Origin: Paenibacillus nasutitermitis
GTDB taxonomy: Bacteria; Bacillota; Bacilli; Paenibacillales; Paenibacillaceae
NCBI RefSeq assembly: GCF_014641075.1
Contig: NZ_BMHP01000005.1
Span: 124,001-188,000 of the forward strand
DNA length: 64,000 bases
Direction: 5' to 3'
The translations under genes were made by a program, and so were the position numbers. Below are positions 1-8,327 of this stretch, piece by piece. Each line of letters starts with the position of its first letter. Position 1 is the stretch's first letter. The notes under the pieces are model-generated. The model ran no database searches and was not told the origin of the DNA. It saw only the letters and a list, made by a program, of their open reading frames with translations.

Positions 1-23
1 GAAGAACAGGCGGCGGCGGACAG

Positions 24-57
24 AAAAAAACCGCCGGATCCATGGAGGAACCAGCGG
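24..57 (-). terminator. Rho-independent terminator of the lipoprotein gene
   Basis: On the minus strand a 7-bp stem (51-57 pairing with 31-37, one G-U pair) is followed by seven T (30-24). It lies 15 bases past the lipoprotein stop codon. Confidence 0.75.
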
Positions 58-71
58 CTTTGCTTGCTGCT

Positions 72-971
72 TTATTGCGGTGAGCTAGGAGCATCCAGTG
101 CTTCCTGTGGCACTTTGATCTCTTTGATTTCATTATGGTTGGAGATTGTGCTGGCCATGACCATATCCAGCGATACTTTCTGACCTTCCTGGTCCATATC
201 CATCGTCATGGCAACATCCGACTTGGTGGGAAGATATGTTTTCTTGTCTACGCCATAAACGATTTTAATATTCTTGATGTTCATTGAATCCATCATCGCC
301 GCCACTTGCTCATTGCTGCCGCCACCAGCCTGGCTCATCAGGGACTTCGCCAATTCCTTCACGCCGTCTCCGGAGAGCTCGGCTGTCATCACGTAATGGT
401 CTCCTTCTTCCGTGACTTTCGTGTCTTTGGAGATAGACTTGAACTGCTCCATCTGGCTCTCCGGTTTGATGGTGTTTGCCATGCTGGCGATCATTTGATC
501 CTTCATTTCATTAGGAAGCTTGGCCCAGTTTCCGTCTACCTGGGAGTAGATGCCGTCCTCCATAATATACTGCTTGATGGATTGCGAGCCATCCGCCATT
601 TTCATTTCAATATCCTGGTACATTTGAAGCGGTTCCTTGATGAGGTCCGATTTCATATTCAGGTCAATCTTCTGCTCCTGCTTCTGATCGCCTTCGCCCA
701 TCGTAATGTTTTGGTTGACTTTGGCCTCCATGGAGAAGCTTTTTAACGCTATGCTTGCATCCGTTGATTTCTGAATAAGTTCGTCTACCGTCGGGATCGA
801 TCCAGAATCCTTGACTGTCGTTCCTGCGTCAGGCGTCTTTCCCGAATTGGTTGATTCATTAACCGGTGTGCCGCTGGTGCCCCCATCAGGCTCATTATTT
901 TCCTTCGATCCGCATGCGGTGATACCTAATACCATGATTGCTGTGAGTAAACCTGCTGTCCATTTCTTCAA
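72..971 (-). CDS. Secreted lipoprotein of unknown function (LppX/DUF6612-like)
   Basis: This 299-aa predicted lipoprotein has a Lys-rich start, a hydrophobic stretch and a lipobox LGITAC with the acylated Cys at about residue 20, followed by a Ser/Thr/Gly/Asn linker. The remainder is polar, alternating beta-like sequence with repeated MKMADG/MTMDMD-type strands, the pattern of bacterial lipoproteins with an LppX-like half-barrel that binds lipids. I chose the TTG at 971 because GGGAGG lies 8 bases upstream; a longer in-frame ATG at 1106 would put 45 residues before the signal peptide. It is monocistronic with its own terminator. The ligand is unknown and the fold assignment is inference. Confidence 0.75.
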   Translation of the reverse strand: MKKWTAGLLTAIMVLGITACGSKENNEPDGGTSGTPVNESTNSGKTPDAGTTVKDSGSIPTVDELIQKSTDASIALKSFSMEAKVNQNITMGEGDQKQEQKIDLNMKSDLIKEPLQMYQDIEMKMADGSQSIKQYIMEDGIYSQVDGNWAKLPNEMKDQMIASMANTIKPESQMEQFKSISKDTKVTEEGDHYVMTAELSGDGVKELAKSLMSQAGGGSNEQVAAMMDSMNIKNIKIVYGVDKKTYLPTKSDVAMTMDMDQEGQKVSLDMVMASTISNHNEIKEIKVPQEALDAPSSPQ

Positions 972-1104
972 TTTATTGCCCTCCCATAATTTGTATTCCC
1001 CTTGTCTTAACCAGATTTTGTATAGTTGTAACAGAAAGATTCGAATCTTTAGCAAATATTGATAATAGAGATCTCCTCCCCCCTGATTCAGCGGCGTTAT
1101 GGGC

Positions 1105-1138
1105 AAAGAAAAAAAGAACCCCTGGACTTAAGGGTTCT
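1105..1138 (-). terminator. Terminator of the glutathione peroxidase gene
   Basis: A 7-bp stem (AGAACCC at 1115-1121 with GGGTTCT at 1132-1138) is followed on the minus strand by TTTTTTTCTTT. It lies just past the peroxidase stop codon. Confidence 0.8.
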
Positions 1139-1152
1139 CCATCATTAGGCTC

Positions 1153-1638
1153 CTACTTGGCTTCCAGCAGCTCTTGTACGTCCGCTTCAATAGCTTCCGG
1201 CTCTGTTCGGGCCGAATACTGCTTGATGACCTTGCCGTCGGCATCGACCAGGAATTTAACAAAATTCCACTCAATATCCCCTGTGCGGTAAGGCTCCGGA
1301 ACCTCCTCGACCAAATATTTATACAGCGGAATGGCATGCTCGCCCTTCACGTCTACCTTGGAGAACACGGGGAACGTCACTTGGTAATTCAGTTCGCAGA
1401 AGGTCTGGATTTCCTCATCCGTGCCCGGCTCCTGGTTATTGAACTGATTGCTGGGGAAACCCAACACGACAAGGCCGTTATTCTTGTAGGTATCATAAAG
1501 CTGCTGAAGGCCTTTGTAGTGTGGCGTCAGACCGCAAGCGCTAGCCGTGTTCACAATGAGCAGCACATTTCCTTTGTAATCCGACAGCGGTTTCTCTTCC
1601 CCTGCCGCAGTTTTAACCGTGTAGTCATAAACGGACAT
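1153..1638 (-). CDS. Glutathione peroxidase family thiol peroxidase (BsaA-like)
   Basis: This 161-aa protein has the usual length of bacterial GPx-family peroxidases, which reduce hydroperoxides in the cytoplasm. The catalytic set is complete: Cys35 in NTASACGLT, Gln65 in FPSNQF, and Trp124-Asn125 in IEWNF. Cys81 in TFCELNY is a candidate resolving Cys, which points to a thioredoxin-dependent two-Cys mechanism, as known for non-selenium members, and not to true glutathione use. It stands alone, with a strong promoter carrying a palindromic operator of the OhrR type upstream, so peroxide or organic-peroxide induction is likely. Confidence 0.93.
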   Translation of the reverse strand: MSVYDYTVKTAAGEEKPLSDYKGNVLLIVNTASACGLTPHYKGLQQLYDTYKNNGLVVLGFPSNQFNNQEPGTDEEIQTFCELNYQVTFPVFSKVDVKGEHAIPLYKYLVEEVPEPYRTGDIEWNFVKFLVDADGKVIKQYSARTEPEAIEADVQELLEAK

Positions 1639-1675
1639 AAATATAATCCCTCCATCAACCCTATTTTAAATTGCT

Positions 1676-1722
1676 CACAATTTAATTGTGTATAATATAC
1701 CGTTCCCGGCTCCGAATGTCAA
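1676..1722 (-). promoter_or_regulatory. Peroxidase promoter with OhrR-like operator
   Basis: On the minus strand: -35 TTGACA (1722-1717), 17-base spacer, -10 TATATT (1699-1694). Directly downstream lies a perfect 7-1-7 palindrome CACAATTTAATTGTG (1676-1690), close to the OhrR half-site pattern TACAATT-N-AATTGTA. A repressor bound there would cover the transcription start. No ohrR gene is present in the window. Confidence 0.75.
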
Positions 1723-1798
1723 CCTGCCCTGCTTCCTGATCGCCCGCTCCGACCTTCTTTGCGAACCCGACTTGAAGAATTAAATACTTGTCCCCAAG

Positions 1799-1818
1799 TT
1801 ATGCACATATTATCCACA
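1799..1818 (+). other. Two DnaA-box sequences spaced by one helical turn
   Basis: TTATGCACA (1799-1807) and TTATCCACA (1810-1818) both match the DnaA box TTATNCACA, in the same orientation and 11 bp apart. They sit in the 411-base gap 1639-2049, which otherwise holds only the peroxidase promoter and a hairpin. No replication gene is nearby, so this is not evidently the origin. Confidence 0.5.
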
Positions 1819-1895
1819 GAAAGGATTCTATCCATTATCAACATTCCGTCTTCAAGCATCGGAAGGATAGGGGCAGCTTGCAAATGCAGCCGAAG

Positions 1896-1945
1896 AAGAG
1901 CCGGAAGGGAAACTTCGTTCCCCTTTCGGCTCTTTGATTTTTTGC
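1896..1945. terminator. Hairpin with T-run, probable terminator
   Basis: Stem AAGAGCCGGAAGGG (1896-1909) pairs with CCCTTTCGGCTCTT (1921-1934) with a single G-T pair. On the plus strand it is followed by TGATTTTTTG. The upstream plus strand has no convincing gene. It most likely serves the leftward SLH gene ending at 2050 as a bidirectional structure. Confidence 0.5.
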
Positions 1946-2049
1946 GATAAATTCCTATATTCATCACCGTTACCCGCCCTGCATCCGGCTAACTACCGAT
2001 GACCCTCTTCCAACGTCAATTCCAATCATTAGCGTTCAATGATGGAGGG

Positions 2050-5000
2050 TCACGAAGGTAGCGTAGTAGCCGTCACTTCATTGGACGGACCTGCATTAAT
2101 ACCATCCGCTACGTTCAACCGGATACGGTACGCGGTACCGGCCGACAGCCCAACCACCCTTGCATAATTGGAATCCACGGTTAAGGGAGACTGGGTGTCG
2201 GCGCTCTGCCAGGTTTCCCCGCCATCTTCGGATATCTCAATACTCATCTCCGTTGCCAGGTGGGGGCTGGAGTAAAGAACCATGATTGTTGTATCTGTAA
2301 TATCCATCACCGCCAGATCGTTAATCAGCGCAGGCTGATCCGCTTCCACTAGAAAGTTCACGGTCTCAATTTGGGCAATCGCCGCAGCCTGCGAAGGATT
2401 CTGTACGGAAGCCACCCATGCCTCAACATGAATCATACGCTCGGACCAGGAAGGCGGGAGTTCCACCGAATAATTCACATTCTGGTCCCATCCGCTGTCG
2501 AGCGTATAAGGCGAAGGCGGGAACGTTCCAAAGAAATCATCCGTGTCCTCTTCCCTGTAGAGATAGAAAAACGCATAGGGGGAAGATCCCGCATCACCGT
2601 AAAGTACCCTTAAACTGTCTACATCTCCGTCCAGGCCAGGAGCAGTCAGCTTTACACCATTGACCGCATCCGCAAAGTCCGCCCCTGTATTTGCAACATG
2701 TACCGGAATAGACAGCCTGTGCTCGCTGATCACATAATTGACCCGATATTGATCATCATTTATAACCGTAAGCTGCGTAAGAGGAACCAATGCGAACCGG
2801 ATCGTGGTCATGGCCAGATTATCCTCCGTTACCGTCAGTTCGTAGGAACCGCTCTCCGTGAGTGTATTGCCCAGCTCGTAATATTCATCCTCTACGCCAT
2901 CCTTGACCAGGATTGCCGCAATAATCGTCTTGCCTTCGGCGCTTTGGGGGGTCACATAGGATGGATATGTTTGTCCATCCTGCACACCCGTGACAACAGG
3001 ATCCGGTTCGTTAGTCGTGACAGCGACCGTATTCGACACGCCTGCATGCCATCCGCCGGCGACTCTCAAGCGCAAGTGATAAGAAGTACCCTGTTCCAGA
3101 CCGATGACTTGAGCCGAGGCAGACAGGGCTGTGAGCTGCTCACTTGTCGCAGCGGCCCTCCAGCTGCCGCCATTGTCTTCAGACAGCTCCAGGAAGACAT
3201 TCTCAGCCCCTGACGGCTGCGTGAAGCTCATATCCACGGTTGTGCCCGTCTTGGCGGTTACAGACAGATCCGTAACCGGCGCTGCCGGATCCGCTTCGGC
3301 GGTGAAATGCAAAGCTTGCAGACGCGCAATAGCTTGCTGCTGTGAGACATTATCCGCCGATCCCACCCAGGACTCGAGTTGAATGGAACGCTCTTGTAGC
3401 GACGGCCCCAGATCCATCGTATAGATCACCGTCAGATCCTGGCCTTTGATTATCTTGAAGGAAGCTTGCTGAAATGATGCAGTGCTAAAGGCTTCTCCGT
3501 CGCGCTCCAGCAGCAGACCGCTGATTGACCTTCCATCCGAAGTCTCATAATCCGCGGACAATGTGCGCGCGTCAGCCGCCAAGCCGCTAATGCTTATCTT
3601 CAAACTGTTGACCGCCTGGTCATAATCAGCCCCGTTATTGCTCAGATGCACCGGAAATGTCAGCTTATGATCCCTGTAGATGATTTCCTCCTGCAGGGCA
3701 GTCAGCTTCACATCGGATCTCAGCTTGAAGCGGACCGTGCTCCGGCTGCCGCCAGCCGTCCCCAGGGTCAGCACATAATCGCCGCTCTCTTTGATGAGGT
3801 CTCCATAAGCGTATGAAGCAACCGCAATTCCATCCTTCTCCAGAACGGCTGATGTGATGGCGCCTGTGCTTGCCGGAGTCACATAAGACCAATAGGTCTG
3901 TCCATCCTGAACACCTGTAATAACAGGAGCCGGGTCGGGAACGCTAATCCCGCCTCCTCCGGGATAAGGCGCATTCGGAGCCGGGTCGGGCTCTGCCGGG
4001 TATTTAGGGGTCAGCTTCCCCGGCTTCCTCTCGAAGGTTGAACCCGTCACATACAGCAAAGCCTCTGTAATCAAGCCTTGGCCGGTCACGGCAAGGACAG
4101 CGCGCACTTCCATCGTCCCGATCGAGCTGCTGCCGGAGAGAACCAGGATCAGTCTGGATAGAACCTGCATCGCATCCACAATGGTGTTTCCCTCCAGGAC
4201 AAGACGCACCTGCCCGGTCAGCTTGCTCACGATGATCAAATGGAACGTGGAATCGTTCAGATAAACGCTGTTGGCACCGCCGCCGTGTACCGTCGTTGTT
4301 CCCTGCACGGTCACGTTTTCCAGATGCACATCGCCTTCCCCGATGCCTTGATCCAGCGTAAGGTTTCCGGTAATCACCATATTGCGCAGCTTCACGCCCG
4401 CCGCAGAAATGACAACATTGCCCGCCACTTCCTCTACTCCCTCGGAGGGGCCATAGGTGCCCGCTTCCTTGTATACCTTATCCTCCGGCTCCGGCACCTC
4501 CCCGGAATTGACATCACTCAAGGCCCGGTCCAGCACAACAACGGCCTCGGCCCTTGTCATGGCGCGGTCGGGCTTAAAGCTGCCGTCGGGGTAGCCCGAC
4601 AGCCAGTTCCGGGCCGATACCGCGGCAACGGCTGTCCTGCCCCAGCCCGCAAGAAGGGCATCGTCAGTGAAGCCCGTGCCCGAGCCTCCCGCCGGTTCAA
4701 GGTCCAGCTTCGCAAGCTTGAACAGCATAAGCGCCGCTTCTTGGCGGGTAACCTGCTTCGCCGGCCGCGCCGTTCCGTCCTCGTAACCGGAAATATAACC
4801 TGCCGCAACAGCTTTGCCAAATTCAGGAGCGTACCATTTGCCGGCCGAAACATCCTTGAATACAACCGGCGATCGGGCTTCAAGCTTATAGGCTCGGTTG
4901 GCGAGTGCAATGAACTCCGCCCGCGTAACGGATTGGTCGGGCTGGTAGGAGCCGTCCGCATAGCCCGACAGCAGCCCGTTCTCAGCCCATTTCTCCATCG

Positions 5001-5139
5001 TTTGCGAAGCCCAATGCGCATCCGTGTCATTGGGCTTGGCCGCAGCAACCCAAGGCATTACCGATCCTATCAATGATATAATCAGCGCAGCCGCAACCGC
5101 CGCTCTCCATCCTCTGTTTCTTTTCCTCACATCTATCAT
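2050..5139 (-). CDS. SLH-domain surface protein with duplicated Fn3-like modules
   Basis: This 1029-aa exported protein has an N-terminal signal peptide (about residues 1-35) followed by three SLH domains (about 37-210; motifs GYADGSYQPDQSVTRAEF, GYEDGT, GYPDGSFKPDRAMTRAEA). These are known to bind pyruvylated secondary cell-wall polymer. Residues ~245-375 are short hydrophobic turns resembling a beta-helix. After a Pro/Gly linker come two ~310-residue copies of one module, each starting VxTGVQDGQTY and ending in an Fn3-like strand set (EDNGGSW / EDGGETW, then GTSYHLRL / GTAYRIRL). No catalytic motif is visible, so an adhesive or structural role is inferred. The gene is monocistronic. The start is slightly uncertain: ATG 5139 or a GTG three codons on. 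Confidence 0.88.
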   Translation of the reverse strand: MIDVRKRNRGWRAAVAAALIISLIGSVMPWVAAAKPNDTDAHWASQTMEKWAENGLLSGYADGSYQPDQSVTRAEFIALANRAYKLEARSPVVFKDVSAGKWYAPEFGKAVAAGYISGYEDGTARPAKQVTRQEAALMLFKLAKLDLEPAGGSGTGFTDDALLAGWGRTAVAAVSARNWLSGYPDGSFKPDRAMTRAEAVVVLDRALSDVNSGEVPEPEDKVYKEAGTYGPSEGVEEVAGNVVISAAGVKLRNMVITGNLTLDQGIGEGDVHLENVTVQGTTTVHGGGANSVYLNDSTFHLIIVSKLTGQVRLVLEGNTIVDAMQVLSRLILVLSGSSSIGTMEVRAVLAVTGQGLITEALLYVTGSTFERKPGKLTPKYPAEPDPAPNAPYPGGGGISVPDPAPVITGVQDGQTYWSYVTPASTGAITSAVLEKDGIAVASYAYGDLIKESGDYVLTLGTAGGSRSTVRFKLRSDVKLTALQEEIIYRDHKLTFPVHLSNNGADYDQAVNSLKISISGLAADARTLSADYETSDGRSISGLLLERDGEAFSTASFQQASFKIIKGQDLTVIYTMDLGPSLQERSIQLESWVGSADNVSQQQAIARLQALHFTAEADPAAPVTDLSVTAKTGTTVDMSFTQPSGAENVFLELSEDNGGSWRAAATSEQLTALSASAQVIGLEQGTSYHLRLRVAGGWHAGVSNTVAVTTNEPDPVVTGVQDGQTYPSYVTPQSAEGKTIIAAILVKDGVEDEYYELGNTLTESGSYELTVTEDNLAMTTIRFALVPLTQLTVINDDQYRVNYVISEHRLSIPVHVANTGADFADAVNGVKLTAPGLDGDVDSLRVLYGDAGSSPYAFFYLYREEDTDDFFGTFPPSPYTLDSGWDQNVNYSVELPPSWSERMIHVEAWVASVQNPSQAAAIAQIETVNFLVEADQPALINDLAVMDITDTTIMVLYSSPHLATEMSIEISEDGGETWQSADTQSPLTVDSNYARVVGLSAGTAYRIRLNVADGINAGPSNEVTATTLPS

Positions 5140-5320
5140 CCCTCTCCCTGAAGTTGTCCTGTCAGAGGAAAGAATACCAAATGGCTGCCGGCCGCATAAT
5201 TTACTTTAGTTAACTTCCAAAAAAACATGCAGGCTTGCTCTTATTTACACTGGCAGCGGGCAGAGAAGTCCAAGGCTTCTTCCAAGCGGGAATTTACGGG
5301 TCTTTTCGCGGGTCATCCCA

Positions 5321-5352
5321 AAAAAAACAGCCGCTGCGAGGGCATGCGGCTG
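5321..5352 (-). terminator. Terminator of the ABC exporter-esterase operon
   Basis: CAGCCGC (5328-5334) pairs with GCGGCTG (5346-5352), followed on the minus strand by a run of T (5327-5320). It lies 15 bases past the permease stop. Confidence 0.8.
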
Positions 5353-5367
5353 CTTCCTGATCAGGCA

Positions 5368-6360
5368 TTAATAAACATCGCGCCTGGTGAAGGCGGCAAA
5401 AGCTACGGTCAGAGCCGCAGCTCCCCAGACGAGGAGCACAAGCAAGGAAAACCCCAGCGACATGCCCTCAATCGGCGGGGCGGCATCCTCGAGGTACTGG
5501 ATGAGCTGAAGATTGACCATAAATAAATATTTGGCCGATTCCCACGATGCCACCATCGAGCTCAGAATGGTACCGGCGATTAGACAGGCCAGCATGACCC
5601 CCATAACCGCCGCCGTGCTGCGGAAGAGCACGGAGAGCATGAAGGTGATCGTTGCCACCACAAGGGACACGAACCAGGCCAGGCCAAGCTCCATGATGAT
5701 ATACTGCCACTGCGGGAGGCTGTGCACCCCTGAGGCGTCAAGCACCCCGCCAGTTACGGTGAATCCCGTCAATACAGGGGCCTCCCAGCCTTTAAAGCCG
5801 AACACGGCTCCCGATATCAGCGTCGCCAATAAACCGAATATCGTAATGATCAGCGATACGCAGAGTGTGAGCGCCAAATATTTGCTGAGCAGAATCCGCC
5901 AACGCTTCACTTTGCGGGTCAGCAGCACCTTGATCGTTCCGGCGCTGTATTCCGATGAAACGATATCAGCCGCAATAATCATCATCATGAGCGGCAGCAG
6001 CAGATTAATCCCGTTGCCCACAAAACCGCGCACGAAGGTAGGCGCTCCCGGCTCGGACGGATTGATATTATGGTCCAGATAATACCGCTGCTGCTCAATG
6101 CGCACCTTCAGATTCTCTCCAGCTTCCTCCGATGTCCGTCCGCTCGATACCCGGTTCTCCCAGCCTGCCAGCTGCTGCTCCAACGCAATCCGCCAATCCA
6201 CGTCGCCGAAACGTTTGCGGTTCTCTTCGGCCTGACGAAGCTGGGCATACGTGAACAGAGAAATCAGGATGGCGATGATGAAGGTGACCACCAGCAATCT
6301 CCGTTTCCCCGCCAGCTTCACCATCTCGTTATAGACAAGGTTAATCAATGCCCTCACCAC
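5368..6360 (-). CDS. ABC-2 type transporter permease
   Basis: This 330-aa membrane protein has a hydrophobic segment at ~23-40, a large polar loop (~45-110), then about five membrane spans. That is the layout of ABC-2 permeases with an extended first extracytoplasmic loop (NatB/YtrF-like). The sequence SSEYSAGTIKVLLTRKVKR after the second span is typical of the family. It begins inside the ATPase gene (20-base overlap), implying translational coupling and one exporter complex. The GTG at 6360 is the longest start; GTG 6357 is equally possible. Substrate unknown. Confidence 0.9.
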   Translation of the reverse strand: MVRALINLVYNEMVKLAGKRRLLVVTFIIAILISLFTYAQLRQAEENRKRFGDVDWRIALEQQLAGWENRVSSGRTSEEAGENLKVRIEQQRYYLDHNINPSEPGAPTFVRGFVGNGINLLLPLMMMIIAADIVSSEYSAGTIKVLLTRKVKRWRILLSKYLALTLCVSLIITIFGLLATLISGAVFGFKGWEAPVLTGFTVTGGVLDASGVHSLPQWQYIIMELGLAWFVSLVVATITFMLSVLFRSTAAVMGVMLACLIAGTILSSMVASWESAKYLFMVNLQLIQYLEDAAPPIEGMSLGFSLLVLLVWGAAALTVAFAAFTRRDVY

Positions 6361-7258
6361 CCGTCAATTCGATGAACAGATCCTCCAGCGAAGGAAGCTT
6401 GCGGCTCATTTCCATCACCGTAACGCCCGCTTCCACCAGGGCCCGGTTCCAATGTCCGGTCTGCTCCGCGACAAAAGGCGTTTTCACCAGCTCCCCATCC
6501 ATTTCCACCGCACCAGTCAACCCCTTCAACACCTGCAATCCCTGTTCCTGAGGGGATAAACGCCAGTGGACCCGCTCCTGGTGAGCCAGTAGATTGTTCA
6601 CGGTATCTACGCGGACGACCCGTCCTTTAGAAATAATGGCCACCCGGTCGCACATCAGCTGGATTTCACTCAGCAAATGACTGGATACTAATACACTCAG
6701 GCCCTCCTGCTCGGCCAGATAACGGATAAACTCACGCATTTCGCGGATGCCGGAAGGATCGAGTCCATTGGTCGGCTCGTCCAGAATCAGCACCTTCGGC
6801 CTTCCCAACAGTGCCTGGGCGATACCCAGCCGCTGGCGCATACCCAGTGAATAGGTCTTAACTTTGTCATGGATCCGGGCGTCAAGGCCGACCAGCGCGA
6901 TCACCTCATTCATCCTCGCTTCGTCGATACCATCCATCATCCGGGCAAAATACTGCAGGTTCCGCCAGCCGCTCAAATACGAGTACAGCTCCGGATTCTC
7001 GACAATACAACCCATATTGTCCATCGCCTCGGAGAACTGCTTGCTCAGATCATAGCCGCATATGCGGATCGAACCGGAAGTCGGCTTAATCAGTCCCACC
7101 AGCATCCGGATGGTCGTTGTTTTCCCGGCGCCGTTAGGCCCCAGAAAACCGAACACTTCGCCGCGGCGCAGCTCAAAATCCAGGTGATGGATGATCTCCC
7201 GCTTGCCGATCACCTTCCTCAGACCCTGCACCGCCAATGTGATACCATCGCTGCTCAT
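6341..7258 (-). CDS. ABC transporter ATP-binding protein (exporter, CcmA/NatA-like)
   Basis: This 305-aa ATPase energises the adjacent ABC-2 permease. It shows Walker A GPNGAGKTT, Q-loop, signature YSLGMRQRLGIAQAL, Walker B VLILDEPTNGLDP and the H-loop SSHLLSE, followed by the ~80-residue C-terminal extension common in this family. I chose the ATG at 7258: it overlaps the esterase stop in an ATGA and has a GGGGGTGAAGGG Shine-Dalgarno region. The longer reading frame from 7444 only translates the antisense-like end of the esterase gene. Confidence 0.93.
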   Translation of the reverse strand: MSSDGITLAVQGLRKVIGKREIIHHLDFELRRGEVFGFLGPNGAGKTTTIRMLVGLIKPTSGSIRICGYDLSKQFSEAMDNMGCIVENPELYSYLSGWRNLQYFARMMDGIDEARMNEVIALVGLDARIHDKVKTYSLGMRQRLGIAQALLGRPKVLILDEPTNGLDPSGIREMREFIRYLAEQEGLSVLVSSHLLSEIQLMCDRVAIISKGRVVRVDTVNNLLAHQERVHWRLSPQEQGLQVLKGLTGAVEMDGELVKTPFVAEQTGHWNRALVEAGVTVMEMSRKLPSLEDLFIELTGGEGID

Positions 7259-8064
7259 CCCTTCACCCCCTCCCACGTGATCAACGAAGCTACCCGTTCC
7301 CCGATCAGGCGGTAGCCCGCGGCATTCGGGTGAAACAGATCCCGCGCCAGGTAATCCTGAACCTGTAATTGAAACAAATCTGCGGTAGGGACAAGCACGG
7401 TCTGCGGATAGGCAGCGGCAACCTCGGCCGCCTTGTAATTCCATTCCCGTACAATCCGGGTCGTCGCTGCCGCGTTATCCAAAGAGCCGAACGGATTATA
7501 TAAACCAATCAGGAAAATGCGGGCGTCGGCATTGTTCTCCCGAAGCTGCTTCAGAATGGAATCGAGCTGGAGCAGATAGGCCTCCTCGATCGTGCTGATA
7601 TTGGCCTGCTCCAGATTGCCCAGTGTTTGTCCGCCTTGGAACAGATCATTCCCGCCGATGCTGAGCACAATAACGTCGGCGGTCTTGACCTCGTTCTTCG
7701 TCTTGCTTTGTCCAAGCTGTTCCGCCAACTGGCTGGCAATTTGCCCGTTCACGCCATAATTGGTCAGCGCAATATCCCTTCCGGATTTCTCCTTCATATT
7801 CTCCTGTAAATAACCCACATACCCTTTGCCTTCAGGATCCCCGGCTCCTCTGGTAAGCGAATCCCCGAGCGCCAGCAGCCGGAATGATCCATCATCCGCG
7901 GCGGGCTCAGGCGTCTGTTCCTCTGCGGGGGCTGTCCCTGTTAGGGGTGCGGCCGATGCGCCGCTGAAGGTTTCCTGCAGCGTCCAGGCCAATCCGCCCA
8001 TCCAGATCAGACAGGATAGAGCCGATAGACAGATCAGCCATTTGATGGCTTTGTCCCTGATCAT
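7255..8064 (-). CDS. SGNH/GDSL-family esterase, membrane-anchored or secreted
   Basis: This 269-aa hydrolase has one N-terminal hydrophobic segment (~9-30) and an acidic, Pro-rich linker, so the catalytic domain faces outside. SGNH blocks are all present: GDSLTRGAG (Ser nucleophile), the Gly in NYGVNGQ, SIGGNDLF (Asn), and DLFHPNAAGY (Asp and His). Family members hydrolyse acyl or acetyl esters of lipids or polysaccharides. It is the first gene of a three-gene operon with an ABC exporter (ATGA overlap), so a link to export or modification of a lipid or envelope component is inferred. It resembles Bacillus YtrF/YpmR-type lipases but I cannot name an orthologue. Confidence 0.92.
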   Translation of the reverse strand: MIRDKAIKWLICLSALSCLIWMGGLAWTLQETFSGASAAPLTGTAPAEEQTPEPAADDGSFRLLALGDSLTRGAGDPEGKGYVGYLQENMKEKSGRDIALTNYGVNGQIASQLAEQLGQSKTKNEVKTADVIVLSIGGNDLFQGGQTLGNLEQANISTIEEAYLLQLDSILKQLRENNADARIFLIGLYNPFGSLDNAAATTRIVREWNYKAAEVAAAYPQTVLVPTADLFQLQVQDYLARDLFHPNAAGYRLIGERVASLITWEGVKG

Positions 8065-8207
8065 ATTTTTGCTTGCCTCCCTTGGACAGGTTCCTGTTTA
8101 TACATGTATAGCATAGCAAGCTGAAATCTAACTTAAGAAGAACGGCTTTTAGCCGGCTATTAGCGGAAAAGTACGTTCTCCCCTTCAAATTATCACTTTT
8201 TGATAGC

Positions 8208-8247
8208 TTAAAAAAAACCTGCCCCCGGTAGTTCCGAAAGCAGGTTT
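8208..8247 (-). terminator. Terminator of rlmN
   Basis: AAACCTGC (8215-8222) pairs with GCAGGTTT (8240-8247), with a long T-run on the minus strand. It is positioned 80 bases downstream of the rlmN stop and upstream of the esterase gene. Confidence 0.8.
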
Positions 8248-8327
8248 GGATGGAATGCATGTGAACAGCGGCCAGGAGAAGGCTCCCAGCCTGCCGTTAA
8301 TCAGCGGTAAAGCGCCCTAACCAGACG

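Noticed and set aside
1799..1818. Chromosomal origin
   Set aside because: Only two DnaA boxes and no dnaA, dnaN or AT-rich unwinding region with DnaA-trios nearby.
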